NCBI GenBank assembly: GCA_016786725.1
Contig: JAEUVU010000007.1
Coordinates: forward strand, 186,001 to 250,000
DNA: 64,000 nucleotides
Origin: Ferruginibacter sp.
Lineage (GTDB): Bacteria > Bacteroidota > Bacteroidia > Chitinophagales > Chitinophagaceae
Direction of reading: 5' to 3'
Of the stretch, positions 50,702-58,272 are shown one piece after another; position 1 is the stretch's first letter; each line of letters begins with the position of its first letter. Below the pieces are notes generated by a model. It was given only the letters and a program-made list of their open reading frames with translations, ran no database searches and was not told the origin of the DNA. A program made the translations under genes and the position numbers.

Positions 50702-52138
50702 CTAAAATTTCAATCCCTGCCCTTTATAAAATTCCAGCACTTTCATTTTAAAAACATAATCAAACCGGTTCAATGCATCCTGCAGTTTTGCAGTAAATAA
50801 ATTATTCTGGTTGGTTATCAGCTCAAAGGTTCCCAGCATACCAACATCATATCTTTTTTGTGCATAGTAAAAGGTGCGTTCCGATGCCTCCAGCGACTTT
50901 TTACCTGCATTCAGTTTTTCCAAAGCTACCATGGCGGCGTTATAGGCTTTGTATATATCCTGCTTTAATGTCTGGTTGTCAAGCTCTTTCTGTAATTCGA
51001 GGCTGCGGATGTTAATTTTACTTCTTTGATAATTGGTACGGGCACTTAAGCCATTAAATATCGGAACACTAACTGTTAAACCAACCGATTGACGGAAGTT
51101 CTGATCTAATTGTGTCAGGAAAGCAATACTCCTGTTTCCGGTTTGAACAAAATCGGCTGAACTTACCTTGTAGGTTGTTGAACCAATGGTTACCTGCGGG
51201 CTTAAAACATTATTGCTGAAAGTGCCTGTTGGCTGATAGACAGGTATTTTAGAGTTGATATAATTACTGCTTAAGCCGCCAAAAATGCTTACAGTAGGAT
51301 ATAATCCTCCTTTGGCTGCTGACGATGTTTTCTGAGCTGCTTTCAATTTAAAATCATTAAAGCGTTGTTGCGGCATATTTGCAATGGACAGTGCATAAAC
51401 TGTTTCCGGTTGCAGGTCGGCTAATTTTTCAACAAATATTTTTTCGGCGGCCGGGGTTTCAATTTCAAAAGGCGTAGCGGCATCAAGCCCCATAAAGGCT
51501 TTAATGGATAATATGTTCTGTACCACATTTCCTTTTGCAGCAATTACATTCGAACTGTCTATAGCCACCTGGGCTTCCAGGTTTGCGGCATTTAACTCAG
51601 GTAAGTTACCGGCATCAACTAATTTACGGGTATTGCTAAGTTGCGCCTGAGATTGCTTTAATTGTACGCCGGCAATTTTTTCCTGTTCCATACCAAGTAA
51701 AATCTGCAGATACAGATTTGCTACCGATAAGGCAACATCATTCTTTAATTTATCTGTATTGGCTTTGGCAGCCTGCAATTCCCATTCGTTGGAGGCTATG
51801 GTATTGCGTTTACTGAACCAGTTAAAGATATCGGCGCTGCTTTGCAACTGCATGTTGGCCGATATGAAACTTTGTGTAGTTAAGCTAAAAGAAGTCGGAT
51901 CCTGGTTGCGGCCACTGTTGAAACCCGGGCCGCCACTAAAATTTAAATTGGGTAATTGCCCGTACTTACTTTGCTTCAGCGTCAACCCGGCAATTTTGGT
52001 TTGTAAATCAACCTGCTTTACAGAAATATTATTGGCCATAGCATATTCTATACACCTGAGCAAGCCCCATTTTTCCTGGGCTTTTACAGTGGTAGTAAGA
52101 GCTAATAAAGCGATAAGGGTTAACAGTTTATGACGCAT
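50702..52138 (-). CDS. TolC-family outer membrane channel
   Basis: Outer membrane efflux protein of about 478 residues. ATG at 52138 opens a signal peptide (HKLLTLIALLALTTTVKA); the frame continues to 52270 but that part has no signal-peptide character. The body shows the two OEP repeats with long amphipathic helices (AKANTDKLKNDVALSVANLY, LELQKELDNQTLKQDIYKAY) and short beta strands (VSIFGGLSSNY, LTVSVPIFNG). The gene precedes the HlyD adaptor and both are likely expressed together. Confidence 0.92.
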   Translation of the reverse strand: MRHKLLTLIALLALTTTVKAQEKWGLLRCIEYAMANNISVKQVDLQTKIAGLTLKQSKYGQLPNLNFSGGPGFNSGRNQDPTSFSLTTQSFISANMQLQSSADIFNWFSKRNTIASNEWELQAAKANTDKLKNDVALSVANLYLQILLGMEQEKIAGVQLKQSQAQLSNTRKLVDAGNLPELNAANLEAQVAIDSSNVIAAKGNVVQNILSIKAFMGLDAATPFEIETPAAEKIFVEKLADLQPETVYALSIANMPQQRFNDFKLKAAQKTSSAAKGGLYPTVSIFGGLSSNYINSKIPVYQPTGTFSNNVLSPQVTIGSTTYKVSSADFVQTGNRSIAFLTQLDQNFRQSVGLTVSVPIFNGLSARTNYQRSKINIRSLELQKELDNQTLKQDIYKAYNAAMVALEKLNAGKKSLEASERTFYYAQKRYDVGMLGTFELITNQNNLFTAKLQDALNRFDYVFKMKVLEFYKGQGLKF

Positions 52139-52205
52139 GCTACAAAAATAATTCATCTGCCTGTAAAAAGTATAAAACAATTGTACAGGCGGTAATAAGT
52201 TAACA

Positions 52206-53609
52206 TTACTCATCCTTAGGCTGCTGCGCCGGACTTTTAACAAGCGCTTTTGCCAGAAAATAAAGGGCAATAAAGGCTGCCATTACCGATAAGCCGATAA
52301 GGGCGGCATAATCATTCTTCTTATAATCCAAAGCAATGCTGATGGCAACAAAGGTGTAGGCCACAATAAAAATCACCGGCAATAGCGGATAGAGTTTCAT
52401 TTTGTAAATGCCGGTATCATCCAGGTGTTTGGTTCTTTTACGCAATACAAAAATGGTGGCTGCAGAAAGCGCCATGCCAAAACAATCGAGGAAAATGGTA
52501 AAACTTAAAATGGTATCAAACTCTTTGGCCCAAAAAACGATCAGGGCACATAGCGCAGCAAACACACTTAATGAAATGGTAAGTACATCGGTTTTAATAT
52601 TTCTCTTTTTAAACACAGGCGGCAGTATCTTGTCTTCGCTCATGGCATACATTACCCTTGGGTTGCTCATCAGCAAAACATTTACATAAGCCAGCACACT
52701 TAAAAACAAAAAGCCTGATAATATCCTTTCGGCATTAATGCCGAATATTTTTGACGCCATGATCGCTGCAATGTTCTTTGTATCCGGGTTATGCAATGTT
52801 TCAAACCCGATCACTTTTATGTAAGCGTAATTAATTGTGAGATACAAAGCCACTATAATGAAAATGCCAAAGAAGATACCACGGGGAATATTTTTGGTTG
52901 GCTTATCAACCTCGGCGCCAAAGTTTATGGTTTGCTGATAGCCGCCATAGGTAAAGCTTACAGCCACCAGCCCAATGCCAAATGCTTTTAAGTATTCCAT
53001 AAAGGTTGGGTTGATGCCTGTTGGCGCAGATGTAGAAACAACTTCAGGACTTGCAAAAAAGATTGGAGTAATTAATAGGAGGATCAAGATTATCTTAATC
53101 ACAGTAAGTACGTTTTGTGTTTTGGCACTCATTTTTAAACCCAGCAGGTTAACGCCGTAAAAAATAACAATTGCTGTAATAGCGATCGTTATTTGTATCG
53201 TTTGAAGATAAGCTGCATTGGCTGCAACTTTCACCCACTCGGTATCTTTTGAAAGCGGTATAAAGATGCCGGTAACATATTCTCCACCAACCAAAGCAAC
53301 ACCAGCCAGCGATGCAGCATTTGAAACCAGTATCACGCAGTTGATGGCAAACGCAATGGAAGGGTGATAGGCGTAGGAGAAGATTTTATAGTAACCACCG
53401 GTTACCGGCAGGCGGCTTCCAATTTCAGCATAAGTTAATGCGCCGCAAAGTGCCACCAGGCCACCGGCTATCCAGGCAGCAAAAAATAAAAAGGTATCAG
53501 GCGAGGCCTTGGCAACATTTGCAGGGGTACGGAATATACCCATACCAATTACCAGGCTCACCACAATCATGGTGAAATCGAAAAGATTAAGTTTTGATTT
53601 TGCTTGCAT
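52206..53609 (-). CDS. APC-superfamily amino acid permease
   Basis: Inner-membrane amino acid transporter of about 467 residues with twelve predicted helices. The first helix carries VVSLVIGMGIFRTPANVA, the GxG(I/V)F substrate-binding motif of the APC family; later come ALTYAEIGSRLPVTGGYYKIFSYAY and SFTYGGYQQTINFGAEVDKPTKNIPRGI, typical of the LAT/SteT group. ATG at 53609 is preferred over the upstream ATG at 53651 because it starts just before the first helix. Substrate unknown. It is divergent from the metal locus. Confidence 0.92.
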   Translation of the reverse strand: MQAKSKLNLFDFTMIVVSLVIGMGIFRTPANVAKASPDTFLFFAAWIAGGLVALCGALTYAEIGSRLPVTGGYYKIFSYAYHPSIAFAINCVILVSNAASLAGVALVGGEYVTGIFIPLSKDTEWVKVAANAAYLQTIQITIAITAIVIFYGVNLLGLKMSAKTQNVLTVIKIILILLLITPIFFASPEVVSTSAPTGINPTFMEYLKAFGIGLVAVSFTYGGYQQTINFGAEVDKPTKNIPRGIFFGIFIIVALYLTINYAYIKVIGFETLHNPDTKNIAAIMASKIFGINAERILSGFLFLSVLAYVNVLLMSNPRVMYAMSEDKILPPVFKKRNIKTDVLTISLSVFAALCALIVFWAKEFDTILSFTIFLDCFGMALSAATIFVLRKRTKHLDDTGIYKMKLYPLLPVIFIVAYTFVAISIALDYKKNDYAALIGLSVMAAFIALYFLAKALVKSPAQQPKDE

Positions 53610-53721
53610 TGTGAAAAGATACAGAAACAGATCAGTAATTAAACTTTTCAAAATAAAAATTTATCCCGTAAATATGACTTCAATCATGATGTGGTTTTGT
53701 AAATGCCATATCTTTGCACCC

Positions 53722-54090
53722 ATGTTTAAAAAGATAACAGCAAGCTTACTACTGCTGGCATTTGTTTCTCAAACTTTTGCCGGGCCTTTTGTTATGCTGG
53801 ATTATTATTTGAACACGGCGGCGTATGTAAAAAACTGTATCAATAAGGCCAGGCCCAAAATGCACTGTAATGGTAAGTGCCAGGCAATGAAAAAGATGCA
53901 GGAGGAAGAAAAAAAAGAACAGCAGAATGCTGAGCGTAAAGCCGAACTCAAAATACCGGTGCTTTCTTCAAAATCTTTTTTTTGCCAGGTGCAGCCGTTG
54001 ATTATTAAGACCGCCAAGGCAACCACTTTCGAAAAACAATACCCCCTTACCGATATTTCTTATTCTTTCTTTCATCCGCCACAGGCTTAG
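53722..54090 (+). CDS. Small secreted protein, CxNKxxPxxHCNGKC type
   Basis: A 122-residue protein with a signal peptide (FKKITASLLLLAFVSQTFAG). A conserved Cys/His segment (residues about 38-53) reads CINKARPKMHCNGKCQ, followed by a charged helix (KKMQEEEKKEQQNAERK) and a C-terminal part ending SYSFFHPPQA. Small Bacteroidota proteins with such a CxNK...HCNGKC segment are commonly placed by metal-uptake or redox genes. Metal binding is suggested by the Cys/His spacing but not shown. A -7-like TATCTTTG lies at 53709, very close to the ATG at 53722. Confidence 0.6.
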   Translation: MFKKITASLLLLAFVSQTFAGPFVMLDYYLNTAAYVKNCINKARPKMHCNGKCQAMKKMQEEEKKEQQNAERKAELKIPVLSSKSFFCQVQPLIIKTAKATTFEKQYPLTDISYSFFHPPQA

Positions 54091-54143
54091 GTTCCCCTTT
54101 AATTTTCAGTAACACTATTGATCTGAACATCAATCAATTTACC

Positions 54144-54305
54144 ATGCCGTTAAAAAACAACAGCGTGGAAGATATTGGCTATTTGCAAAAGCCTGAAAAC
54201 AGTAAAATGTTTAAACAGGTTATAAAAATGGTGCAGTTTCTTCTGGCGCTTACCATTGCTGCCATGGCAGTACTGGCAATTCAATTTTATATATCAATCA
54301 AGTAA
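54144..54305 (+). CDS. 53-residue single-helix membrane peptide
   Basis: A short frame starting MPLKNNSVEDIGYLQKPE, with one predicted membrane helix near the C-terminus (VQFLLALTIAAMAVLAIQFY). It ends 6 bases before the MbnP-like gene and starts 53 bases after the previous one, so it fits an operon. No family recognised; it could be a small subunit or assembly factor of the metal system. Confidence 0.5.
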   Translation: MPLKNNSVEDIGYLQKPENSKMFKQVIKMVQFLLALTIAAMAVLAIQFYISIK

Positions 54306-54311
54306 AAAAAA

Positions 54312-55106
54312 ATGAAAAAAATAGTAAACATAGCTTTAATAGCAACCATCGTACTCACATCCTGTAAAAAGGATTCAACACCGGAATACGACCCCAATGT
54401 TATGGCCGACCTTTCTGTTGAGTTTGATAACATTGCCGGCAGCGCCGACCTTCAGTTAAACACCGGCACTTATACCAATGCCGCTTCCGAAAGTTTTAAA
54501 GTAACTAAACTCAGGTATTATGTAAGCAATTTTAAACTTACCAATGTTAACGGGTCTGTTTATACCGTACCGCAGGCAGGCAGTTATTTTTTAATTGACG
54601 AAAGCAACGCAGCTTCACATGAAGCTGAACTAAGCATTCCGGAAGGGGAATATAAAACACTGAGTTTTGTTGTAGGTGTTGACAGCCTGAGAAATACCAT
54701 GGATGTAAGCCAGCGTACAGGCGTTCTGGACGTTAGCGGTGCTGCTTCTGATATGTACTGGAGCTGGAACAGCGGGTACATCTTTTTTAAAATGGATGGC
54801 ACTTCTCCATCAATTCCTGCCATGGGCGGAGTTTTTCAATACCACGTTGGCGGCTTTGGTGGCTACAGCAGTCCGCAACCAAACAATTTAAAAACCGTTA
54901 CGCTCGATCTTACTGCACGTGGCACACCAAAAGTGAAAGCAGGCAAAGCAACCAACATACATTTAATGGTTGATATTTTAAAAGCGCTAAGCGGCAGCAC
55001 CACCATGAGTTTTGCTGCAACAAACATGATACATTCGGCAGCAGCCGGTACGCCGGTAGCCAACAATTATACCAGCATGTTTGCTCACGATCATACAGAA
55101 AATTAA
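54312..55106 (+). CDS. mbnP: MbnP-family copper-binding-type lipoprotein
   Basis: A 264-residue exported protein with a lipobox (IVLTSCKKD, Cys at about residue 18). It belongs to the MbnP family (LSVEFDNIAGSADLQLN, FKVTKLRYYVSNFKLTN, MYWSWNSGYIFFKMDG, GVFQYHVGGFGG, NIHLMVDI). In known systems MbnH oxidises a Trp of MbnP to kynurenine, creating a copper site; the WSWNSGY segment contains candidate Trp residues. It is followed after 5 bases by its MbnH-like partner. Confidence 0.88.
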   Translation: MKKIVNIALIATIVLTSCKKDSTPEYDPNVMADLSVEFDNIAGSADLQLNTGTYTNAASESFKVTKLRYYVSNFKLTNVNGSVYTVPQAGSYFLIDESNAASHEAELSIPEGEYKTLSFVVGVDSLRNTMDVSQRTGVLDVSGAASDMYWSWNSGYIFFKMDGTSPSIPAMGGVFQYHVGGFGGYSSPQPNNLKTVTLDLTARGTPKVKAGKATNIHLMVDILKALSGSTTMSFAATNMIHSAAAGTPVANNYTSMFAHDHTEN

Positions 55107-55111
55107 TTGTT

Positions 55112-56155
55112 ATGAACCGTAAATACTGGTTATTCATCATCTTCTTTCTGGCGGGTTTATATGCCTGCCAGAAAGAAGGTATTGAAACAACAGACATTCC
55201 TTTTATTGGTTTTGTAAAGCCACCAAACTTTCCCGAACCGGCTTATCATTTTAATACCAACCCGGTAACAAAAGATGGTTTTGAACTGGGCAGAAAATTG
55301 TTTTATGAAACCATGCTTTCTGCCAACAATACCATCAGCTGCGGCAGTTGCCATATTCAAACATCGGCTTTTACACATCACGGTCACACCGTAAGCCATG
55401 GCATTTTCGACCGTATGGGAACCCGCAATTCGCCACCCATTATGAACCTTGCCTGGAACACCAGCTTTATGTGGGATGGCGGCATTGCCGATCTCGACCT
55501 GCAGTCTGTAGCGCCCATCACCAATCACCTGGAGATGGATGAAACCATGCCGAATGTTTTAAATAAGCTCCGCAACTCAACCGTTTACCCGGCGCTTTTT
55601 AAAAAGGCTTATGGCAGCGAGGAAATAAATACAACCAGTTTTTTAAGATCGCTGTCGCAGTTTATGGCCATGTGCGTAAGCAGTACAAGCCGCTACGACA
55701 GTATTATGCGTAATGAAGCCGGTAAAACATTTACTGCCGAAGAAACCGAAGGTCGTGACCTGGTAAAACAAAAATGCGGCAATTGCCATAAAGAGCCGTT
55801 GTTTACCGATTACAGCTTTAGAAACAATGGCCTCAGCATAAGCGTTGTAAACGATTTGGGCAGATACCTGGTAACACAAAATGATGCAGACCGCTACAAG
55901 TTTAAAGTGCCCGGCTTACGCAACCTTGCTTATACAGCGCCTTACATGCATGATGGAAGGTTGCTTACGCTGGATGCAGTGCTGGATCATTATACGTCGC
56001 AGGTACAAAACACGCCCAACCTCGATCCGCTGTTTCAGCAAAATGCCACATTGGGAATTCCATTAACAGCAACAGAAAAAGAAAGAATAAAAGCATTTTT
56101 AAACACGTTGAACGACCGGTCGTTTTTATTTGATAAACGTTTTTCGGAACAATAA
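55112..56155 (+). CDS. mbnH: MbnH/MauG-like di-heme cytochrome c peroxidase
   Basis: A 347-residue periplasmic or lipid-anchored (GLYACQKE) protein with two c-type heme sites, CGSCH at about residues 75-79 and CGNCH at about 221-225. The peroxidase-family segments MGTRNSPPIMNLAWNTSFMWDGG and VPGLRNLAYTAPYMHDGRLLTLDAVLDHY are both present. Members paired with MbnP form a high-valent di-heme state and modify the partner. The start at 55112 is 5 bases after mbnP. Confidence 0.92.
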   Translation: MNRKYWLFIIFFLAGLYACQKEGIETTDIPFIGFVKPPNFPEPAYHFNTNPVTKDGFELGRKLFYETMLSANNTISCGSCHIQTSAFTHHGHTVSHGIFDRMGTRNSPPIMNLAWNTSFMWDGGIADLDLQSVAPITNHLEMDETMPNVLNKLRNSTVYPALFKKAYGSEEINTTSFLRSLSQFMAMCVSSTSRYDSIMRNEAGKTFTAEETEGRDLVKQKCGNCHKEPLFTDYSFRNNGLSISVVNDLGRYLVTQNDADRYKFKVPGLRNLAYTAPYMHDGRLLTLDAVLDHYTSQVQNTPNLDPLFQQNATLGIPLTATEKERIKAFLNTLNDRSFLFDKRFSEQ

Positions 56156-56163
56156 AACCTACT

Positions 56164-57084
56164 ATGAAAAAAATTGCAATAACAATTGCAGCGCTCTTTT
56201 TATTTGCAAACGCCCATGCCTGCGATATCTGCGGATGTGGTGTTGGCGGAGCTTACATAGGAATTTTACCCGATTTTCATAAACATATTTTCGGGTTAAG
56301 ATACCGGTACAACTCGCTGCAAACACACCTGGGCGTTGGGGGTATGGCAACTTATCTTACAACAAAGGAAAGATACAACACCGTTGAATTATGGGGCGGC
56401 TGGACCATTGGTAAAAAGTTCAGAGTCATGGCTGCTGTGCCTTATGCTTTTAATGAACGGATGAACCTGGGAAGCGCTGACAGTAAAAATGGTTTGGGCG
56501 ACATTTCCATTAACGGGTATTACCGTTTGTTGAACGATAAGCGGACTGTTTTTTCTAAAAAGCTGCTGGTGCAAACCCTGTGGATTGGCGGAGGCGTAAA
56601 ATTGCCAACCGGAAAATATGTTGCTGCCGATAAGCAAAACACTTCGCAAAATACCAACCTGTTTCAACTGGGTACAGCCAGCTACGATTTTTCGCTGCAC
56701 CTGATGTACGACCTCAGGATACAGGATGCGGGGCTGAATATATCCGGCAGTTATAAAATGAATACGGCCAACAAGTATCATTACAGCTATGGCAACAAAT
56801 TAAGCACCACGGCACAGCTTTACTGCAAGCTGCGTGTAAAAAATAAGTTTACTGTAGCGCCCAATGCCGGCATCAGTTACGAAAATTCAAAGCAGGATAT
56901 TGATAACAAAATAAGCGTTGATGTTTCGGGCGGAAACCTTTTGCTGGGAACATTGGGGGTTGAAACAACATTTAAAAAGATCTCATTTGGCGGAAACTGG
57001 CAAACTCCTTTATCACAAAACCTGGCAAATGGTTTTGTAAAAGCCAATAGCAGGATGATGCTGCATGTTTCTTTTATGTTGTAA
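56164..57084 (+). CDS. Outer membrane beta-barrel with N-terminal CDICGCG motif
   Basis: A 306-residue protein with a signal peptide (IAITIAALFLFANAHA) followed at once by CDICGCGVGG, three Cys that could bind metal. The rest is a transporter-like barrel of amphipathic strands (HIFGLRYRYNSL, FRVMAAVPYAFNERMN, FSLHLMYDLRIQ) and ends with an aromatic strand (MMLHVSFML). It is in the same operon as mbnP and mbnH, 8 bases downstream. Such proteins accompany MbnPH pairs in other Bacteroidota; outer membrane metal passage is the likely role, by inference. Confidence 0.72.
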   Translation: MKKIAITIAALFLFANAHACDICGCGVGGAYIGILPDFHKHIFGLRYRYNSLQTHLGVGGMATYLTTKERYNTVELWGGWTIGKKFRVMAAVPYAFNERMNLGSADSKNGLGDISINGYYRLLNDKRTVFSKKLLVQTLWIGGGVKLPTGKYVAADKQNTSQNTNLFQLGTASYDFSLHLMYDLRIQDAGLNISGSYKMNTANKYHYSYGNKLSTTAQLYCKLRVKNKFTVAPNAGISYENSKQDIDNKISVDVSGGNLLLGTLGVETTFKKISFGGNWQTPLSQNLANGFVKANSRMMLHVSFML

Positions 57085-57128
57085 GAATCTTTGGAGAATA
57101 TTTGAAACAATAACAAAAAAATAGAAAA

Positions 57129-57416
57129 ATGAAAAAGACAATTCCTTTTATACTGCTGCTTTTAACGGCCTGCAACCAGCCTGCCGAAAAAGCAAAACCT
57201 AAACCAGATATGCCAATGCCTGTTGCAACAGATACTGCTAAAGCAGCGCTCAAAAAACTGGCATTTGATGCCGAAACCGACCTGGTGTGTGGTATGCCTG
57301 TTAGGGCTGGCATAGAAGACACCCTGCATTATAAAGGCAAACTGTATGGCTTTTGTGCAAAAGAATGCAAGGAAGAATTTTTGAAAGACCCGGCACAATA
57401 CATAACCAAAAAATAA
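57129..57416 (+). CDS. YHS-domain lipoprotein
   Basis: A 95-residue lipoprotein with lipobox LLTACNQ (Cys at about residue 15), a Pro/Lys-rich linker, and a YHS domain with DLVCGMPV and KLYGFCAKECKEEFLKDPAQY. YHS domains bind metal ions and occur in metal-transport proteins and monooxygenases. It lies 44 bases after the barrel gene in the MbnPH locus. Confidence 0.85.
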   Translation: MKKTIPFILLLLTACNQPAEKAKPKPDMPMPVATDTAKAALKKLAFDAETDLVCGMPVRAGIEDTLHYKGKLYGFCAKECKEEFLKDPAQYITKK

Positions 57417-57420
57417 AAAA

Positions 57421-57828
57421 ATGAATACAATGAAAACAAAAGTCCTTTTAATTGCAGTTACACTATTAACCTGGGTACATGCCCTGCAGGCCCAAACAAC
57501 TAAAAAACCTGTTTGGAAAGAAATGAAAACCTTCCATTCTTTTATGTCATCCACTTTTCACCCCGTGGAAGAAGGTGATTATGCACCATTGAGGGCAAAG
57601 GCCGACAGCCTGCTCATCGCAGCAAAACTTTGGCAGGCATCGGCCATCCCGGCAGATTTTAAACCAACCGAAACAAAAACTGCACTGGCAAAACTGGTGA
57701 GTAAATGTGAGGCTATTCAAAAGGCAGTGACTGCAAAGCAGCCCGATGCAAAATTGAAAACCCTCATTACAGAAGGCCACGATATATTTCATACCATCGT
57801 GGGTGAATGCAGAAAAGCTGATGATTAA
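57421..57828 (+). CDS. Secreted helical protein of the metal locus
   Basis: A 135-residue protein with a signal peptide (VLLIAVTLLTWVHALQAQ). The rest is all-helical: WKEMKTFHSFMSSTFHPVEEGDY, then three more amphipathic helices, ending TEGHDIFHTIVGECRK. The size and pattern resemble a four-helix bundle of the cytochrome b562/c' kind, with His residues at the ends, but there is no CxxCH. It starts 4 bases after the YHS gene and ends the operon. ATG at 57430 is an alternative start. Confidence 0.65.
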   Translation: MNTMKTKVLLIAVTLLTWVHALQAQTTKKPVWKEMKTFHSFMSSTFHPVEEGDYAPLRAKADSLLIAAKLWQASAIPADFKPTETKTALAKLVSKCEAIQKAVTAKQPDAKLKTLITEGHDIFHTIVGECRKADD

Positions 57829-57847
57829 CGGCTTACTTTATTTTTTA

Positions 57848-57874
57848 ATGCCGCTGAAAGTCAGCGGCATTTTT
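57848..57874 (+). terminator. Terminator of the metal operon
   Basis: A perfect 10-base stem, ATGCCGCTGA (57848-57857) with TCAGCGGCAT (57861-57870), has a 3-base loop, followed by TTTTATT. Confidence 0.92.
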
Positions 57875-57901
57875 ATTTCTCCACAAAAGCTTAATAATTT
57901 A

Positions 57902-57934
57902 TTTGCAGATCCCTTTATTCTTCGCTTACATTTG
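57902..57934 (+). promoter_or_regulatory. Promoter of the cobalamin riboswitch-btuB transcript
   Basis: The -33 TTTG (57902-57905) and an exact -7 TACATTTG (57927-57934) are 21 bases apart. The predicted start point is near 57941, at the first base of the riboswitch. Confidence 0.75.
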
Positions 57935-57939
57935 CAACC

Positions 57940-58135
57940 GGATTTGGTTCCTGGCCTCAAAACCAGGATTAAAAGGGAATCCCGTTCAAGTCGGGAGCTA
58001 TCCCCGTAGCTGTAAGCAATACCCCAAATCCGCCAACTGGCGGACTAAGGGCAACATTTCAAACTTCATAACCACTGTTTAATTACGGGAAGGTTTTTAG
58101 AAATGTGTTGTAAGCCAGAAGACCTGCCAGGTTCA
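57940..58135 (+). promoter_or_regulatory. Cobalamin (AdoCbl-type) riboswitch
   Basis: The leader contains the conserved parts of the cobalamin riboswitch in order: GGGAATCCC (near 57975), TCGGGAGCTATCCCCGTAGC, a CCACTG element near 58071, GGGAAGG near 58088 and the B12 box AGCCAGAAGACCTGCC (58113-58128). The 135 bases from there to the btuB ATG include TTGGTG/CACCAA as a small hairpin that could block translation, but no clear terminator. Cobalamin is expected to repress the receptor gene. Confidence 0.93.
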
Positions 58136-58272
58136 TCAACAATCATTCAAAGCTTTCGGGTGAAAGGCAGGAAATGTAATGGCTTAACGGCTTTTATATC
58201 TCTTCACGCCGTGGTTGGTGTCTCACCAAACACATTTTCCAGAAAGCAGTCACAAAAAAAATTTTTCAAGAA

